Shown piece by piece: positions 1 through 6,442 of a stretch of DNA of 7,838 nucleotides. The notes under the pieces are model-generated. The model did not search any database, was not told the origin of the DNA, and worked only from the letters and a program-made list of their open reading frames with translations. Position numbers and translations under genes: made by a program. Numbering within the stretch: the stretch's first letter is position 1; each line of letters begins with the position of its first letter. Where the stretch lies: assembly GCA_025455985.1 (NCBI GenBank), contig JALOLM010000085.1, forward strand, positions 1 through 7,838, in the 5' to 3' direction. The stretch is from Candidatus Nanopelagicales bacterium. GTDB lineage: Bacteria > Actinomycetota > Actinomycetes > S36-B12 > UBA10799.

Positions 1-1
1 C

Positions 2-757
2 GGCTTCGGGGTTCTGCACCGTGAGCAGGCCAGTGTGACCGACGTGGCGAAGTTGTTGCCGAACGCCGCGGGACGTCTGGTGGAGAAGGAGATCACCTCG
101 TTCGCGACCGTCTTGAAGAATCCGGCTCGGCCCTACACGGTCGTCCTGGGTGGGTCCAAGGTGTCGGACAAGCTCGGCGTGATCGACAATCTGCTGAAGT
201 CCGTGGACCGCCTCATCATCGGCGGTGGGATGTGCTTCACATTCCTGGCCGCCCAGGGCCACGCCATCGGTGATTCGTTGTTCGAGGCCGACTGGGTGGA
301 TGCGTGCCTGCAGATCCTCAAGGATGCTCAAGGGGCAGGTGTCGAGGTGATGCTGCCGACCGACATCGTGATCGCCCAGGACATCGACCCACTGGCGGCC
401 ACGGAGGTCGTCAAGGTTTCCACGGGTATCCCCGACGGCTGGAAGGGTCTGGACATCGGTCCTCAGACGGCAGCGGCGTATGCCCAAGCGGTTCTCGACT
501 CCGCCACGGTTGTGTGGAACGGGCCGATGGGCGTGTTCGAGGTGGCCCCGTTCGCGGCGGGCACCAAGGCGGTTGCTGAAGCGCTCGCGCAGACTGCGGG
601 TTTCACGGTCGTGGGTGGGGGTGACTCGGCCGCAGCGGTCAGACTGCTCGACGTGGACGCCGACGCCATCGATCACATTTCAACAGGCGGCGGAGCCAGC
701 CTGGAGTTGTTGGAGGGCAAGACTCTGCCCGGTATCGCCGTTCTGGAGGACGTATGA
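2..757 (+). CDS. pgk: Phosphoglycerate kinase, 3' part (N-terminus outside window)
   Basis: Cytosolic glycolytic enzyme that moves phosphate from 1,3-bisphosphoglycerate to ADP, giving 3-phosphoglycerate and ATP. The reading frame is open from the window edge; 251 residues are visible, against a usual full length of about 390-400, so roughly the first 140-150 residues are missing. The first visible residues, GFGVLHREQAS, match the conserved family motif around DAFGxxHRxHAS, so the GTG at 35 is an internal Val codon and not the start. Family motifs follow in order: GGSKVSDK (149-172), the glycine-rich IGGG (about 218-229), WNGPMGVFE (515-541), GGGDSAAAV of the nucleotide site (614-640), and the C-terminal STGGGASLELLEGK (about 680-721). 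The stop overlaps the tpiA start by 4 nt (ATGA), and the last codons carry the GGAGG that serves tpiA. No defect is visible. Identification is secure. Confidence 0.97.
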   Translation, partial: GFGVLHREQASVTDVAKLLPNAAGRLVEKEITSFATVLKNPARPYTVVLGGSKVSDKLGVIDNLLKSVDRLIIGGGMCFTFLAAQGHAIGDSLFEADWVDACLQILKDAQGAGVEVMLPTDIVIAQDIDPLAATEVVKVSTGIPDGWKGLDIGPQTAAAYAQAVLDSATVVWNGPMGVFEVAPFAAGTKAVAEALAQTAGFTVVGGGDSAAAVRLLDVDADAIDHISTGGGASLELLEGKTLPGIAVLEDV

Positions 758-1542
758 GCCGCAAGCCGCTGATGGCGGGCAACTGGAAGATGCACCTGAA
801 CCACCTCGAGGCCATCGCCTTGGTCCAGAAGATCGCCTTCTTGCTCAAGGATGATGACTACGCGGCCGTCGATGTTGCCGTGCTGCCGCCGTTCACGGAT
901 CTGCGCAGTGTGCAGACGCTGGTGGAGGGCGACAAGCTGCACATCACCTACGGTGCACAGGATGTATCCGAGCACAAGGCCGGTGCCTACACCGGCGAGG
1001 TGGCTGGACACATGTTGTCCAAGTTGGGCTGCACCTATGTGACCGTCGGGCACAGCGAGCGCCGTTCGTACCACCACGAGAGCGACGCCGTGGTCAACGC
1101 CAAGGCGAAGGCTGCCCTCGAGAACGGTTTGTCTCCCATCGTGTGTGTCGGTGAGCACCTCGACGTGCGTCAGGCTGGTAACCACGTGCAGCACGTGACC
1201 GACCAGCTGGTGGGCAGCCTCGCCGGGCTCACGGAGGAGCAGATGCTCTCGGTGGTCATCGCCTACGAACCGGTTTGGGCGATCGGGACCGGCGAGGTGG
1301 CCTCGCCAGAGGACGCCCAAGAGGTATGTGGTGTCGTGCGGGAATGGGTCGGCGAGACCTACGGTGCAGGTGTGGCCGAACAGGTCCGCGTGCTCTACGG
1401 CGGTTCGGTGAAGTCGTCCAACATTGCCGGCATCATGGCCAAGCCGGATGTCGACGGGGCGCTGATCGGTGGTGCGAGTCTTGACGCCGACGAGTACGCG
1501 ACGATTGTGCGGTACCGCCTCCACCCGCAGACCGATGCGTGA
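754..1542 (+). CDS. tpiA: Triosephosphate isomerase
   Basis: Cytosolic TIM-barrel enzyme that interconverts dihydroxyacetone phosphate and glyceraldehyde 3-phosphate. It has 262 residues, normal for actinobacterial TpiA. All catalytic parts are present: the N-terminal AGNWKMH with Asn10 and Lys12, the electrophilic His100 in GHSERR, the base Glu172 in AYEPVWAIGTG (170-180, including the mobile loop 6), the phosphate-binding YGGSVKSSN (215-223) and GALIGGASL (235-243). The ATG start overlaps the pgk stop (ATGA), and a GGAGG at 745-749 within the pgk 3' end is a suitable Shine-Dalgarno sequence. This points to translational coupling of two successive glycolytic enzymes. secG follows after 39 nt. 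The gene looks intact and ordinary. Confidence 0.98.
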   Translation: MSRKPLMAGNWKMHLNHLEAIALVQKIAFLLKDDDYAAVDVAVLPPFTDLRSVQTLVEGDKLHITYGAQDVSEHKAGAYTGEVAGHMLSKLGCTYVTVGHSERRSYHHESDAVVNAKAKAALENGLSPIVCVGEHLDVRQAGNHVQHVTDQLVGSLAGLTEEQMLSVVIAYEPVWAIGTGEVASPEDAQEVCGVVREWVGETYGAGVAEQVRVLYGGSVKSSNIAGIMAKPDVDGALIGGASLDADEYATIVRYRLHPQTDA

Positions 1543-1545
1543 GGT

Positions 1546-1551
1546 TACTCT
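1546..1551 (+). promoter_or_regulatory. Weak candidate -10 element (TACTCT) before secG
   Basis: TACTCT in the 39-nt tpiA-secG spacer fits the actinobacterial -10 pattern TAnnnT. It would place a transcript start near 1558, with a leader of about 25 nt that contains the secG Shine-Dalgarno sequence. No TTGACA-like -35 sits at the expected distance. A match of this quality is easily found by chance, and read-through from pgk-tpiA would be enough to express secG. Confidence 0.2.
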
Positions 1552-1581
1552 GGGCTGTACCCGAAAAGGAAGGACAGCCAG

Positions 1582-1812
1582 GTGATTCTCGCTCTTGAGA
1601 TCCTGCTGCTTGTCACGAGTGTGCTGCTGATAGTGCTGGTGCTGCTGCACAAGGGCAAGGGCGGTGGCTTGTCCGACCTCTTCGGCGGGGGCGTCAGTAC
1701 CTCGTTGGGCGGATCCAGTGTCGCCGAACGCAACCTAGACCGTGTGACAGTGGGAGTCGGCCTGATCTGGGCGGCGACGATCATTGCCCTCGGGCTCATC
1801 ACCAAGTCCTGA
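1582..1812 (+). CDS. secG: Preprotein translocase subunit SecG
   Basis: Small inner-membrane subunit of the SecYEG protein-export channel. SecG is not strictly essential but speeds SecA-driven translocation. The product has 76 residues, the normal size in actinobacteria. It has two predicted membrane helices (about residues 2-22 and 55-73) around a conserved glycine-rich loop, HKGKGGGLSDLFGGG (23-37), which is the family hallmark and is followed by a Ser/Gly stretch (38-46). The start is GTG, set by the purine-rich AAGGAAGGA at 1566-1574, about 7 nt upstream, and by the hydrophobic helix beginning directly after it. Its place downstream of tpiA is a classic actinobacterial arrangement with no known functional link to glycolysis. 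rbpA begins 15 nt after the stop, so the two are probably cotranscribed. Confidence 0.95.
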   Translation: MILALEILLLVTSVLLIVLVLLHKGKGGGLSDLFGGGVSTSLGGSSVAERNLDRVTVGVGLIWAATIIALGLITKS

Positions 1813-1827
1813 ACGGAAGGTTTTCGC

Positions 1828-2160
1828 GTGGCCGGAGGAAGTGCGATCCGAGGCAGCCGGGTTGGCGCCGGACCGATGGGCGAAGCCGAACGGGGGGAAG
1901 CCGCTCCACGCAAGCAGATCCCGTTCTACTGCGCCAACGGCCATGAGAGCCGTCCGAGTTTCGCTCAGGACGCTGCAGCGCCCACCGAATGGGATTGCCC
2001 ACGTTGCGGATTGCCCGCTGGGCAGGATCGCGACAATCCCCCTGCACCACCCAAGGTCGAGCCGTACAAGACCCATCTCGCCTACGTCAAGGAGCGACGC
2101 ACCGGCGGCGAGGCCGATGCGCTGCTCGACGAGGCGATGAAGAACCTGCCCGAGGTCTGA
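1828..2160 (+). CDS. rbpA: RNA polymerase-binding protein RbpA (divergent member)
   Basis: Actinobacteria-specific general transcription factor that binds principal sigma factors and stabilises the open promoter complex. It has 110 residues, starting at GTG with GGAAGG (1815-1820) 7 nt upstream. Recognisable parts in order: an N-terminal tail with AIRGSRVGAG (6-15), matching the family's xLRGSRLGA; APRKQIPFYC leading into a small core domain with probable zinc ligands Cys35, His39, Cys57 and Cys60 (CANGH and CPRC), the pattern of Streptomyces RbpA; a short linker KVEPYKTH (76-83); and a sigma-interaction helix region, LAYVKERRTGGEADALLDEAM (84-104). Compared with M. tuberculosis RbpA, the YETD part of the tail is replaced by MGEA, the Arg79 position is Lys81, and the basic Lys76 position is Glu78. 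It may be a secondary paralogue and not the main RbpA. The family call is firm; the exact role is inferred. Confidence 0.88.
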   Translation: MAGGSAIRGSRVGAGPMGEAERGEAAPRKQIPFYCANGHESRPSFAQDAAAPTEWDCPRCGLPAGQDRDNPPAPPKVEPYKTHLAYVKERRTGGEADALLDEAMKNLPEV

Positions 2161-2204
2161 CGGTCCGCACTGTCGCGGGTACTAGGCGTTTGCAGCCGAC
2201 GGCC

Positions 2205-2210
2205 TGTAAT
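2205..2210 (+). promoter_or_regulatory. Candidate -10 element of a leaderless promoter for the metallopeptidase
   Basis: TGTAAT ends 8 nt before the GTG start at 2219. With usual -10 to start-site spacing, transcription would begin at or within 1-2 nt of that GTG, giving a leaderless mRNA, a common class in actinobacteria. No Shine-Dalgarno sequence lies before the GTG; the preceding bases are CTTCCCGC. A TAA at 2207-2209 in the same frame rules out any start upstream of the hexamer. No good -35 is seen (the bases near 2181-2187 read ACTAGGC), so this rests on the -10 and the geometry. Confidence 0.5.
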
Positions 2211-2218
2211 CTTCCCGC

Positions 2219-3178
2219 GTGGAGTTCGACGACAACAAAGTCGATCTGTCCGGAGTCCAGGACCAGCGCGACGGGCGGGGTTCCGGAGGGCGTCGCACTG
2301 GCGGCATCGGTCCCGGTCATGTGGCCATGGCCGGGGGGCTGTCCAAGATGCTCGGTGGCGGCGCCGGTTTGACACTCGTGATCCTGTTGCTGCTCGGCAT
2401 GTGCAGCCTCGGTGGCGGTGAAGTCCCGCTCACCGACGCTGACGCCGGTTCGTTCCAGGTGCCTGGGTCTGCGCAGGGGGTCAACGGGTCCCTTGCGCAG
2501 CGCTGCCCGGTGGATGCGGCGGATGGTGCGATCGACGATCCTGACTGCCTGCTGGTGAAGGCGTACAACGAGGCCAACGAGGTGTGGGGCTCGGTCTTCG
2601 CATCGTCTGGTCAGCAACTGCGACCACCGGGTCTGACTTTCTTCGACGGGGCGACTCGCACCGCCTGCGGACCGGCCGACACCAATGTGGGGCCGTTCTA
2701 TTGTCCCGGCGACGAGCGCATCTACTTCGACCTGGGCTTCACGCGACAACTGGAACAACTCGGGGTTCGCGGGCAGTACGCGATGGTCTACATCATGGCC
2801 CACGAATACGGCCACCACCTGCAGAGTGTGCTGGGTATCGAACGGCAGGTGCGGCGTGCGCAGCAGGCCGATCGTCGGTCCTCGAATGCCTATAGCGTCG
2901 GCATGGAGCTGCAGGCGGACTGCCTCGCAGGGGTATGGGGCAGGCAGGCCAACGACATGGGAAACGTACGGATCACGCCGCAGGAGTTTCAGCAGGCGTC
3001 CGCCGCAGCGGCTGCTGTGGGCGACGATCGCATCATGCAGCAGTCCGGCGTCCGCGTGAACCCCGAACGGTTCACCCACGGTTCTGCAAGGCAGCGACAG
3101 GACTGGTACAGCCGCGGCTATGACACCGGGGACATCAACGCGTGCGACACCTTCACGCAGTTGGGGCTGCGTCTGTGA
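2219..3178 (+). CDS. Membrane-anchored neutral zinc metallopeptidase (YpfJ / PF04228 type)
   Basis: Predicted zinc-dependent peptidase of the putative neutral zinc metallopeptidase family; substrates are not known for most members. It has 319 residues. The N-terminus FDDNKVDLSGVQDQRDGRG (3-21) matches the family's opening DxSxVxDxRG motif and fixes the GTG start, which is also the first possible start after an in-frame TAA at 2207. A Gly-rich stretch leads into one hydrophobic segment (about 49-64), probably a membrane anchor with the catalytic domain outside. The active site is HEYGHH: His195 and His199 as zinc ligands with Glu196 as catalyst. The downstream MELQADCLAGVW (229-240) carries the probable third ligand Glu230 and Asp234. 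Six Cys (96, 110, 150, 162, 235, 309) lie after the anchor and could form disulfides, which suits an outside location. It has its own likely leaderless promoter and converges on pgl. Confidence 0.88.
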   Translation: MEFDDNKVDLSGVQDQRDGRGSGGRRTGGIGPGHVAMAGGLSKMLGGGAGLTLVILLLLGMCSLGGGEVPLTDADAGSFQVPGSAQGVNGSLAQRCPVDAADGAIDDPDCLLVKAYNEANEVWGSVFASSGQQLRPPGLTFFDGATRTACGPADTNVGPFYCPGDERIYFDLGFTRQLEQLGVRGQYAMVYIMAHEYGHHLQSVLGIERQVRRAQQADRRSSNAYSVGMELQADCLAGVWGRQANDMGNVRITPQEFQQASAAAAAVGDDRIMQQSGVRVNPERFTHGSARQRQDWYSRGYDTGDINACDTFTQLGLRL

Positions 3179-3219
3179 CCCCGGTTGTGTGAAGCAGGTC
3201 GCCTACGACTGTCTGGGGC

Positions 3220-3960
3220 TCAGGCGTTGCTACGCACGCCCGGGGGCAGGTGGACTGCGGCCGCCTCGTCCACGGCCAGCCGGGTCATGCTCCGACCGCG
3301 CACGCCGGCAGCCGGAACAGCCAGCGGCCCCGGATCGTTGATCAACAGACCCACCGCGTCTGCCTTGCCGGCCCCGGAGGCGATAAGCACTATCTCCTCG
3401 GCGGTGTTGATCGCCTCGAAGGACAGGGAGATCCGCACCGGCGGGGGTTTGGGGGAGTCCGTGACGGCGAATGCGGTCCGCGTCTCGCGCAGCCCGGGGT
3501 GTTCGGGGAATAGCGACGCCACGTGGCCGTCCTCACCCATCCCGAGGATGCTGATGCAGAAGCGCGGTGCCGGGGCGGCGAACTCGGCGAGTTCAGCGGC
3601 ATAGACCCGAGCACCCGCAGCGGCGTCTGGCGTGCCATCCGGGGAGGGCATGGGATGGACGTTGGCGCTCGGTACGTCGACGACATCGAGTAGGGCGGCC
3701 TTGGCCATCGTGTCGTTGCGCTGAGGGTCACCGAAGGGTAGGAATCGTTCGTCAGACCACCAGACGTGCACCCGGTCCCACGCGATGGTGGTATCGGCCA
3801 GGCTGGCCAGCGCCCCATGGCCCCCGCGGCCGCCGGTGATGCAGATGTGGGCGACATCCTCCGTGGCTAGCGTGCGCATAATCGCCCCGGCCATGTGGTT
3901 GGCGACCGCCTCGGACACCGCGGCAGCATCCGGGTACACACTGATCTGCAGGGCGTTCAT
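3220..3960 (-). CDS. pgl: 6-phosphogluconolactonase
   Basis: Hydrolyses 6-phosphogluconolactone to 6-phosphogluconate, the second step of the oxidative pentose phosphate pathway, in the cytosol. It has 246 residues, the usual length for the SOL/DevB-type family. Conserved blocks are ITGG (41-44) at the phosphate-binding loop, WWSDERFLPFGDPQRND (67-83), ILGMGEDGHVASLFP (138-152) with the likely catalytic His146, and PPPVRISLSF (172-181). The loop after TGG reads RGGHGA, where many homologues have STP-like residues. The ATG overlaps the opcA stop by 4 nt (ATGA), and no Shine-Dalgarno sequence is visible before it, so translation probably depends on ribosomes finishing opcA. It is the last gene of the tkt-tal-zwf-opcA-pgl operon and ends 41 nt from the convergent metallopeptidase gene. 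Confidence 0.96.
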   Translation of the reverse strand: MNALQISVYPDAAAVSEAVANHMAGAIMRTLATEDVAHICITGGRGGHGALASLADTTIAWDRVHVWWSDERFLPFGDPQRNDTMAKAALLDVVDVPSANVHPMPSPDGTPDAAAGARVYAAELAEFAAPAPRFCISILGMGEDGHVASLFPEHPGLRETRTAFAVTDSPKPPPVRISLSFEAINTAEEIVLIASGAGKADAVGLLINDPGPLAVPAAGVRGRSMTRLAVDEAAAVHLPPGVRSNA

Positions 3961-4907
3961 GATTGCCCGTCAGGCGTCGCCTCAGCGGTGTGCACGGGTT
4001 TGCCGGCCTCGATCTGCACCGCCGCCAAAGCCTCGGCGAAGGTCTCGTCGGGGTCGAGCCGACGTAGCTCCTCCCCGATGAGGTCGCGTAGGTCGCGACG
4101 GGCCAATGGCACGTCGTGGGCGTTGACTCCGGGTCGGGACAGCCGTCCGGTGCGGCCGTCAGGCCGTGACAGCATGATGGGACCGGCCTCGGTGTGGATC
4201 GTGACCGCGGTGATCCCGGGGCCCTGACTTCGGTGCAGCGCAACCGGCACACCGAGCCGGTTGCCGAGCCAGGCCGCCAGCAGGGCCGACGACGGATTGG
4301 AGCGTTCCGAACTCACATCAACACCTGTGATCGGCGCAAATGGCAGGTCGAGTGCAGCCGCCAGCATGGATCGCCACACAGTGGTTCTGGTCCAGGCGAG
4401 GTCGGTGTCACCGGCTGTGTACCCGGCTTTCCGCTCTAGTAGGGCATGCATGGGGTGATGCTGTGCGGCGGCATCGGTGATGCGTCGCTGGGCCATCCTC
4501 CCGATCGGGTCCTCTGAGGGCACGGCCGGGCAGGCCGTCGGCCACCACACGACTACCGGGGTATCGGGCAGAAGCAGCGGCAGCGCCACGGAGGCCGCGT
4601 GATCGGCCAGCTCGCCGCGCAAACGCAGGCGGACGGTCTCCCCGGGACCCATCGCGTCGCCCACGTCGATGTTCGCGTCGAGTTGCGGGTCGACGCGCCC
4701 GGGCCGCGGGATCACGGTGATGATGCGGCAGGGATGCTCCCTGGCGGAGAACGCTGCGGCACGAGTCGCGTCGGACTGGTTCTCCTCGTCAGTGACGATG
4801 ATCAGCGTCAGGACCATGCCCGTGGAGGTAGCCCCGATGCTGTGCCGCTGGGCGTTGATCGTGCGCACGATCTCACTGGTGGTCGTCTTCTCGAGTCGTG
4901 TGGTCAT
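3957..4907 (-). CDS. opcA: OpcA, glucose-6-phosphate dehydrogenase assembly protein
   Basis: Partner protein needed for full activity or assembly of the adjacent glucose-6-phosphate dehydrogenase; it is found in cyanobacteria and actinobacteria. It has 316 residues from the ATG at 4907, chosen because it overlaps the zwf stop (ATGA) and because MTTRLEKTTTSEIVRTI aligns with the normal OpcA N-terminus. The frame stays open for 34 more codons to another ATG at 5009, but that part lies wholly inside zwf. Conserved blocks are GMVLTLIIVTDEEN (30-43), REHPCRI (56-62), LPLLLPDTPVVVWWP (109-123), the signature GDTDLAWTRTTVWRSMLAAALD (166-187) and a C-terminal LDPDETFAEAL (284-294). No Shine-Dalgarno sequence precedes the start, so expression is probably coupled to zwf, which would help keep enzyme and partner in balance. 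Confidence 0.95.
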   Translation of the reverse strand: MTTRLEKTTTSEIVRTINAQRHSIGATSTGMVLTLIIVTDEENQSDATRAAAFSAREHPCRIITVIPRPGRVDPQLDANIDVGDAMGPGETVRLRLRGELADHAASVALPLLLPDTPVVVWWPTACPAVPSEDPIGRMAQRRITDAAAQHHPMHALLERKAGYTAGDTDLAWTRTTVWRSMLAAALDLPFAPITGVDVSSERSNPSSALLAAWLGNRLGVPVALHRSQGPGITAVTIHTEAGPIMLSRPDGRTGRLSRPGVNAHDVPLARRDLRDLIGEELRRLDPDETFAEALAAVQIEAGKPVHTAEATPDGQS

Positions 4908-6442
4908 GGGCGTCGCCAGACCCGGCCGTCCCGGGCCAGCATCTCGTCGCTGCCCGACGGTCCACACGTGCCCGACTCGTAGGTCTGTGGTGTGCCATGG
5001 CTGGCCCAATGGTTCAGCACCGGATCCAGGATCCTCCAGGACATCTCCACCTCCTGGTGCCGGGGGAACAGCGGTGGGTCGCCGAGCAGCACGTCGAGGA
5101 TGAGCCGCTCGTAAGCCTCCGGGCTGGACTCGGTGAACGAGTCACCGTACATGAAGTCCATGGTCACGTCGCGCACCTCCATCTGGGTGCCCGGCACCTT
5201 GGAGCCGAACTTCATGGTGATTCCCTCATCGGGCTGCACCCGGATGACGAGGGTGTTGGAGCCGAGTTCCTGAGTGTCGGTTGTGGCGAAGGGCAGGTGA
5301 GGCGCCCGCTTGAACACCACCGCGATCTCCGACACCCGCCGGCCTAGACGCTTGCCCGTGCGCAAGTAGAACGGCACTCCCGCCCAGCGCCGGGTGTCCA
5401 CGTGCACGGTGATCGCCGCGTAGGTCTCAGTGGTCGACGTCGCGGGGATGTTGGCCTCTTGCATGTATCCGAGGACCTCCTCACCGCCCTGCCAGCCTGG
5501 CCCGTATTGCCCCCTGGCCGTATAGGCATCGAGGTCATCGGGCAGCACCACCGAGGCGAGAACCTTCTCCTTCTCGATCCGAACGTGTTCTGCCGAGAAG
5601 CTGACCGGCTCCTCCATCGCGGTCAGTGCCATGAGTTGCAGGAGGTGGTTCTGGATCACGTCCCGGGCCGCGCCGATGCCGTCGTAGTAGCCGGCCCGGC
5701 TGCCGATGCCGATGTCCTCCGCCATCGTGATCTGCACATGGTCGATGTAGTTGCTGTTCCAGATCGGCTCATAGAGCGTGTTCGAGAACCGTAGGGCCAA
5801 CAGGTTCTGGACAGTCTCCTTGCCCAGGTAGTGGTCGATCCGGAAGATGGAGCCGCTGGGAAAGACTTCGCCGAGAACGGCGTTGAGCTCTTGGGCGCTT
5901 TGCAGATCGTGTCCGAACGGTTTCTCGACAACCACCCGTCGCCACCCGCCGCGCTCTTCGGACGCGAGGCCCGATCGCTTCAGTTGCTGGACCACCAGCG
6001 GGAACATCCCCGGAGGGATGGACAGGTAGAACGCGGTGTTGCCGGCGGTGCCTCGCTGATTGGCCAGATCGGTCACGGTCGCAGCAAGTGCATCGAACGC
6101 GGCGTCGTCGGTGAAATCCCCCGCGACGAAGCGGAAGCCCTGCGCGAGCTGATTCCAGACGTCCTCACGGAACTCGGTGCGGGCGTGTTGACGCACGGAG
6201 TCGTGGACTTCCTGTGCGAAGTCCTCTTCGCTGTACTCGCGCCGGGCGAACCCGACCAGGGCGAACGACGGGGGGAGCAGTCCCCGGTTGGCCAAGTCGT
6301 AGACAGCCGGCATCAGTTTCTTACGGGACAGGTCTCCCGTGACCCCGAAGATGACCAAGGCACACGGACCGGCGACGCGTGGCAGTCGCCGGTCCGTGAG
6401 GCTGCGGAGCGGATTTGCGCTGGTGAAGTCCGCATTCCTCAC
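4904..6442 (-). CDS. zwf: Glucose-6-phosphate 1-dehydrogenase
   Basis: Oxidises glucose 6-phosphate to 6-phosphogluconolactone and makes NADPH; entry step of the oxidative pentose phosphate pathway. It has 512 residues, full length, and closely resembles mycobacterial Zwf2. Motifs: nucleotide-binding IFGVTGDLSRKK (31-42), VVEKPFGHDL (171-180) with Lys174, the active-site RIDHYLGKE (201-209) with His204, and the C-terminal domain blocks WAGVPFYLRTGKRLGRRVSE (353-372) and SPEAYERLILDVLLGD (440-455). The start is GTG, overlapping the tal stop (GTGA). A GGGGAG (plus-strand 6447-6452) lies 4 nt upstream as a usable Shine-Dalgarno sequence, and MRNADFTSANPLRS aligns with the family N-terminus. Cys493 occupies a GTxGP position that is Trp in the M. 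tuberculosis enzyme. Functional partner of the OpcA encoded directly downstream. Confidence 0.98.
   Translation of the reverse strand: MRNADFTSANPLRSLTDRRLPRVAGPCALVIFGVTGDLSRKKLMPAVYDLANRGLLPPSFALVGFARREYSEEDFAQEVHDSVRQHARTEFREDVWNQLAQGFRFVAGDFTDDAAFDALAATVTDLANQRGTAGNTAFYLSIPPGMFPLVVQQLKRSGLASEERGGWRRVVVEKPFGHDLQSAQELNAVLGEVFPSGSIFRIDHYLGKETVQNLLALRFSNTLYEPIWNSNYIDHVQITMAEDIGIGSRAGYYDGIGAARDVIQNHLLQLMALTAMEEPVSFSAEHVRIEKEKVLASVVLPDDLDAYTARGQYGPGWQGGEEVLGYMQEANIPATSTTETYAAITVHVDTRRWAGVPFYLRTGKRLGRRVSEIAVVFKRAPHLPFATTDTQELGSNTLVIRVQPDEGITMKFGSKVPGTQMEVRDVTMDFMYGDSFTESSPEAYERLILDVLLGDPPLFPRHQEVEMSWRILDPVLNHWASHGTPQTYESGTCGPSGSDEMLARDGRVWRRP

Noticed and set aside
35..37. GTG as a start codon for pgk
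   Set aside because: In-frame residues upstream to the window edge match the conserved PGK motif around FGxxHR, so the gene begins outside the window.
673..1650. Open frame of about 325 codons on the minus strand opposite tpiA
   Set aside because: It is antisense to a fully conserved tpiA, has a His/Val/Arg-rich composition typical of shadow frames in high-GC DNA, and matches no known family.
2087..3079. Open frame of about 330 codons on the minus strand opposite the metallopeptidase
   Set aside because: The plus-strand gene has clear family motifs (HEYGHH, ELQADCLAG). The antisense frame shows none and crosses the rbpA-metallopeptidase gap.
3198..3235. Intrinsic terminator from the short stems GTCG/CGAC, CGCCT/AGGCG and GCGT/ACGC
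   Set aside because: Stems are only 4-5 bp, compete with one another, and lack a T-run on either strand.
4908..5009. Upstream ATG at 5009 as the opcA start, adding 34 residues
   Set aside because: The extension lies inside zwf and does not resemble OpcA N-termini; the ATG at 4907 overlaps the zwf stop and aligns with the family.
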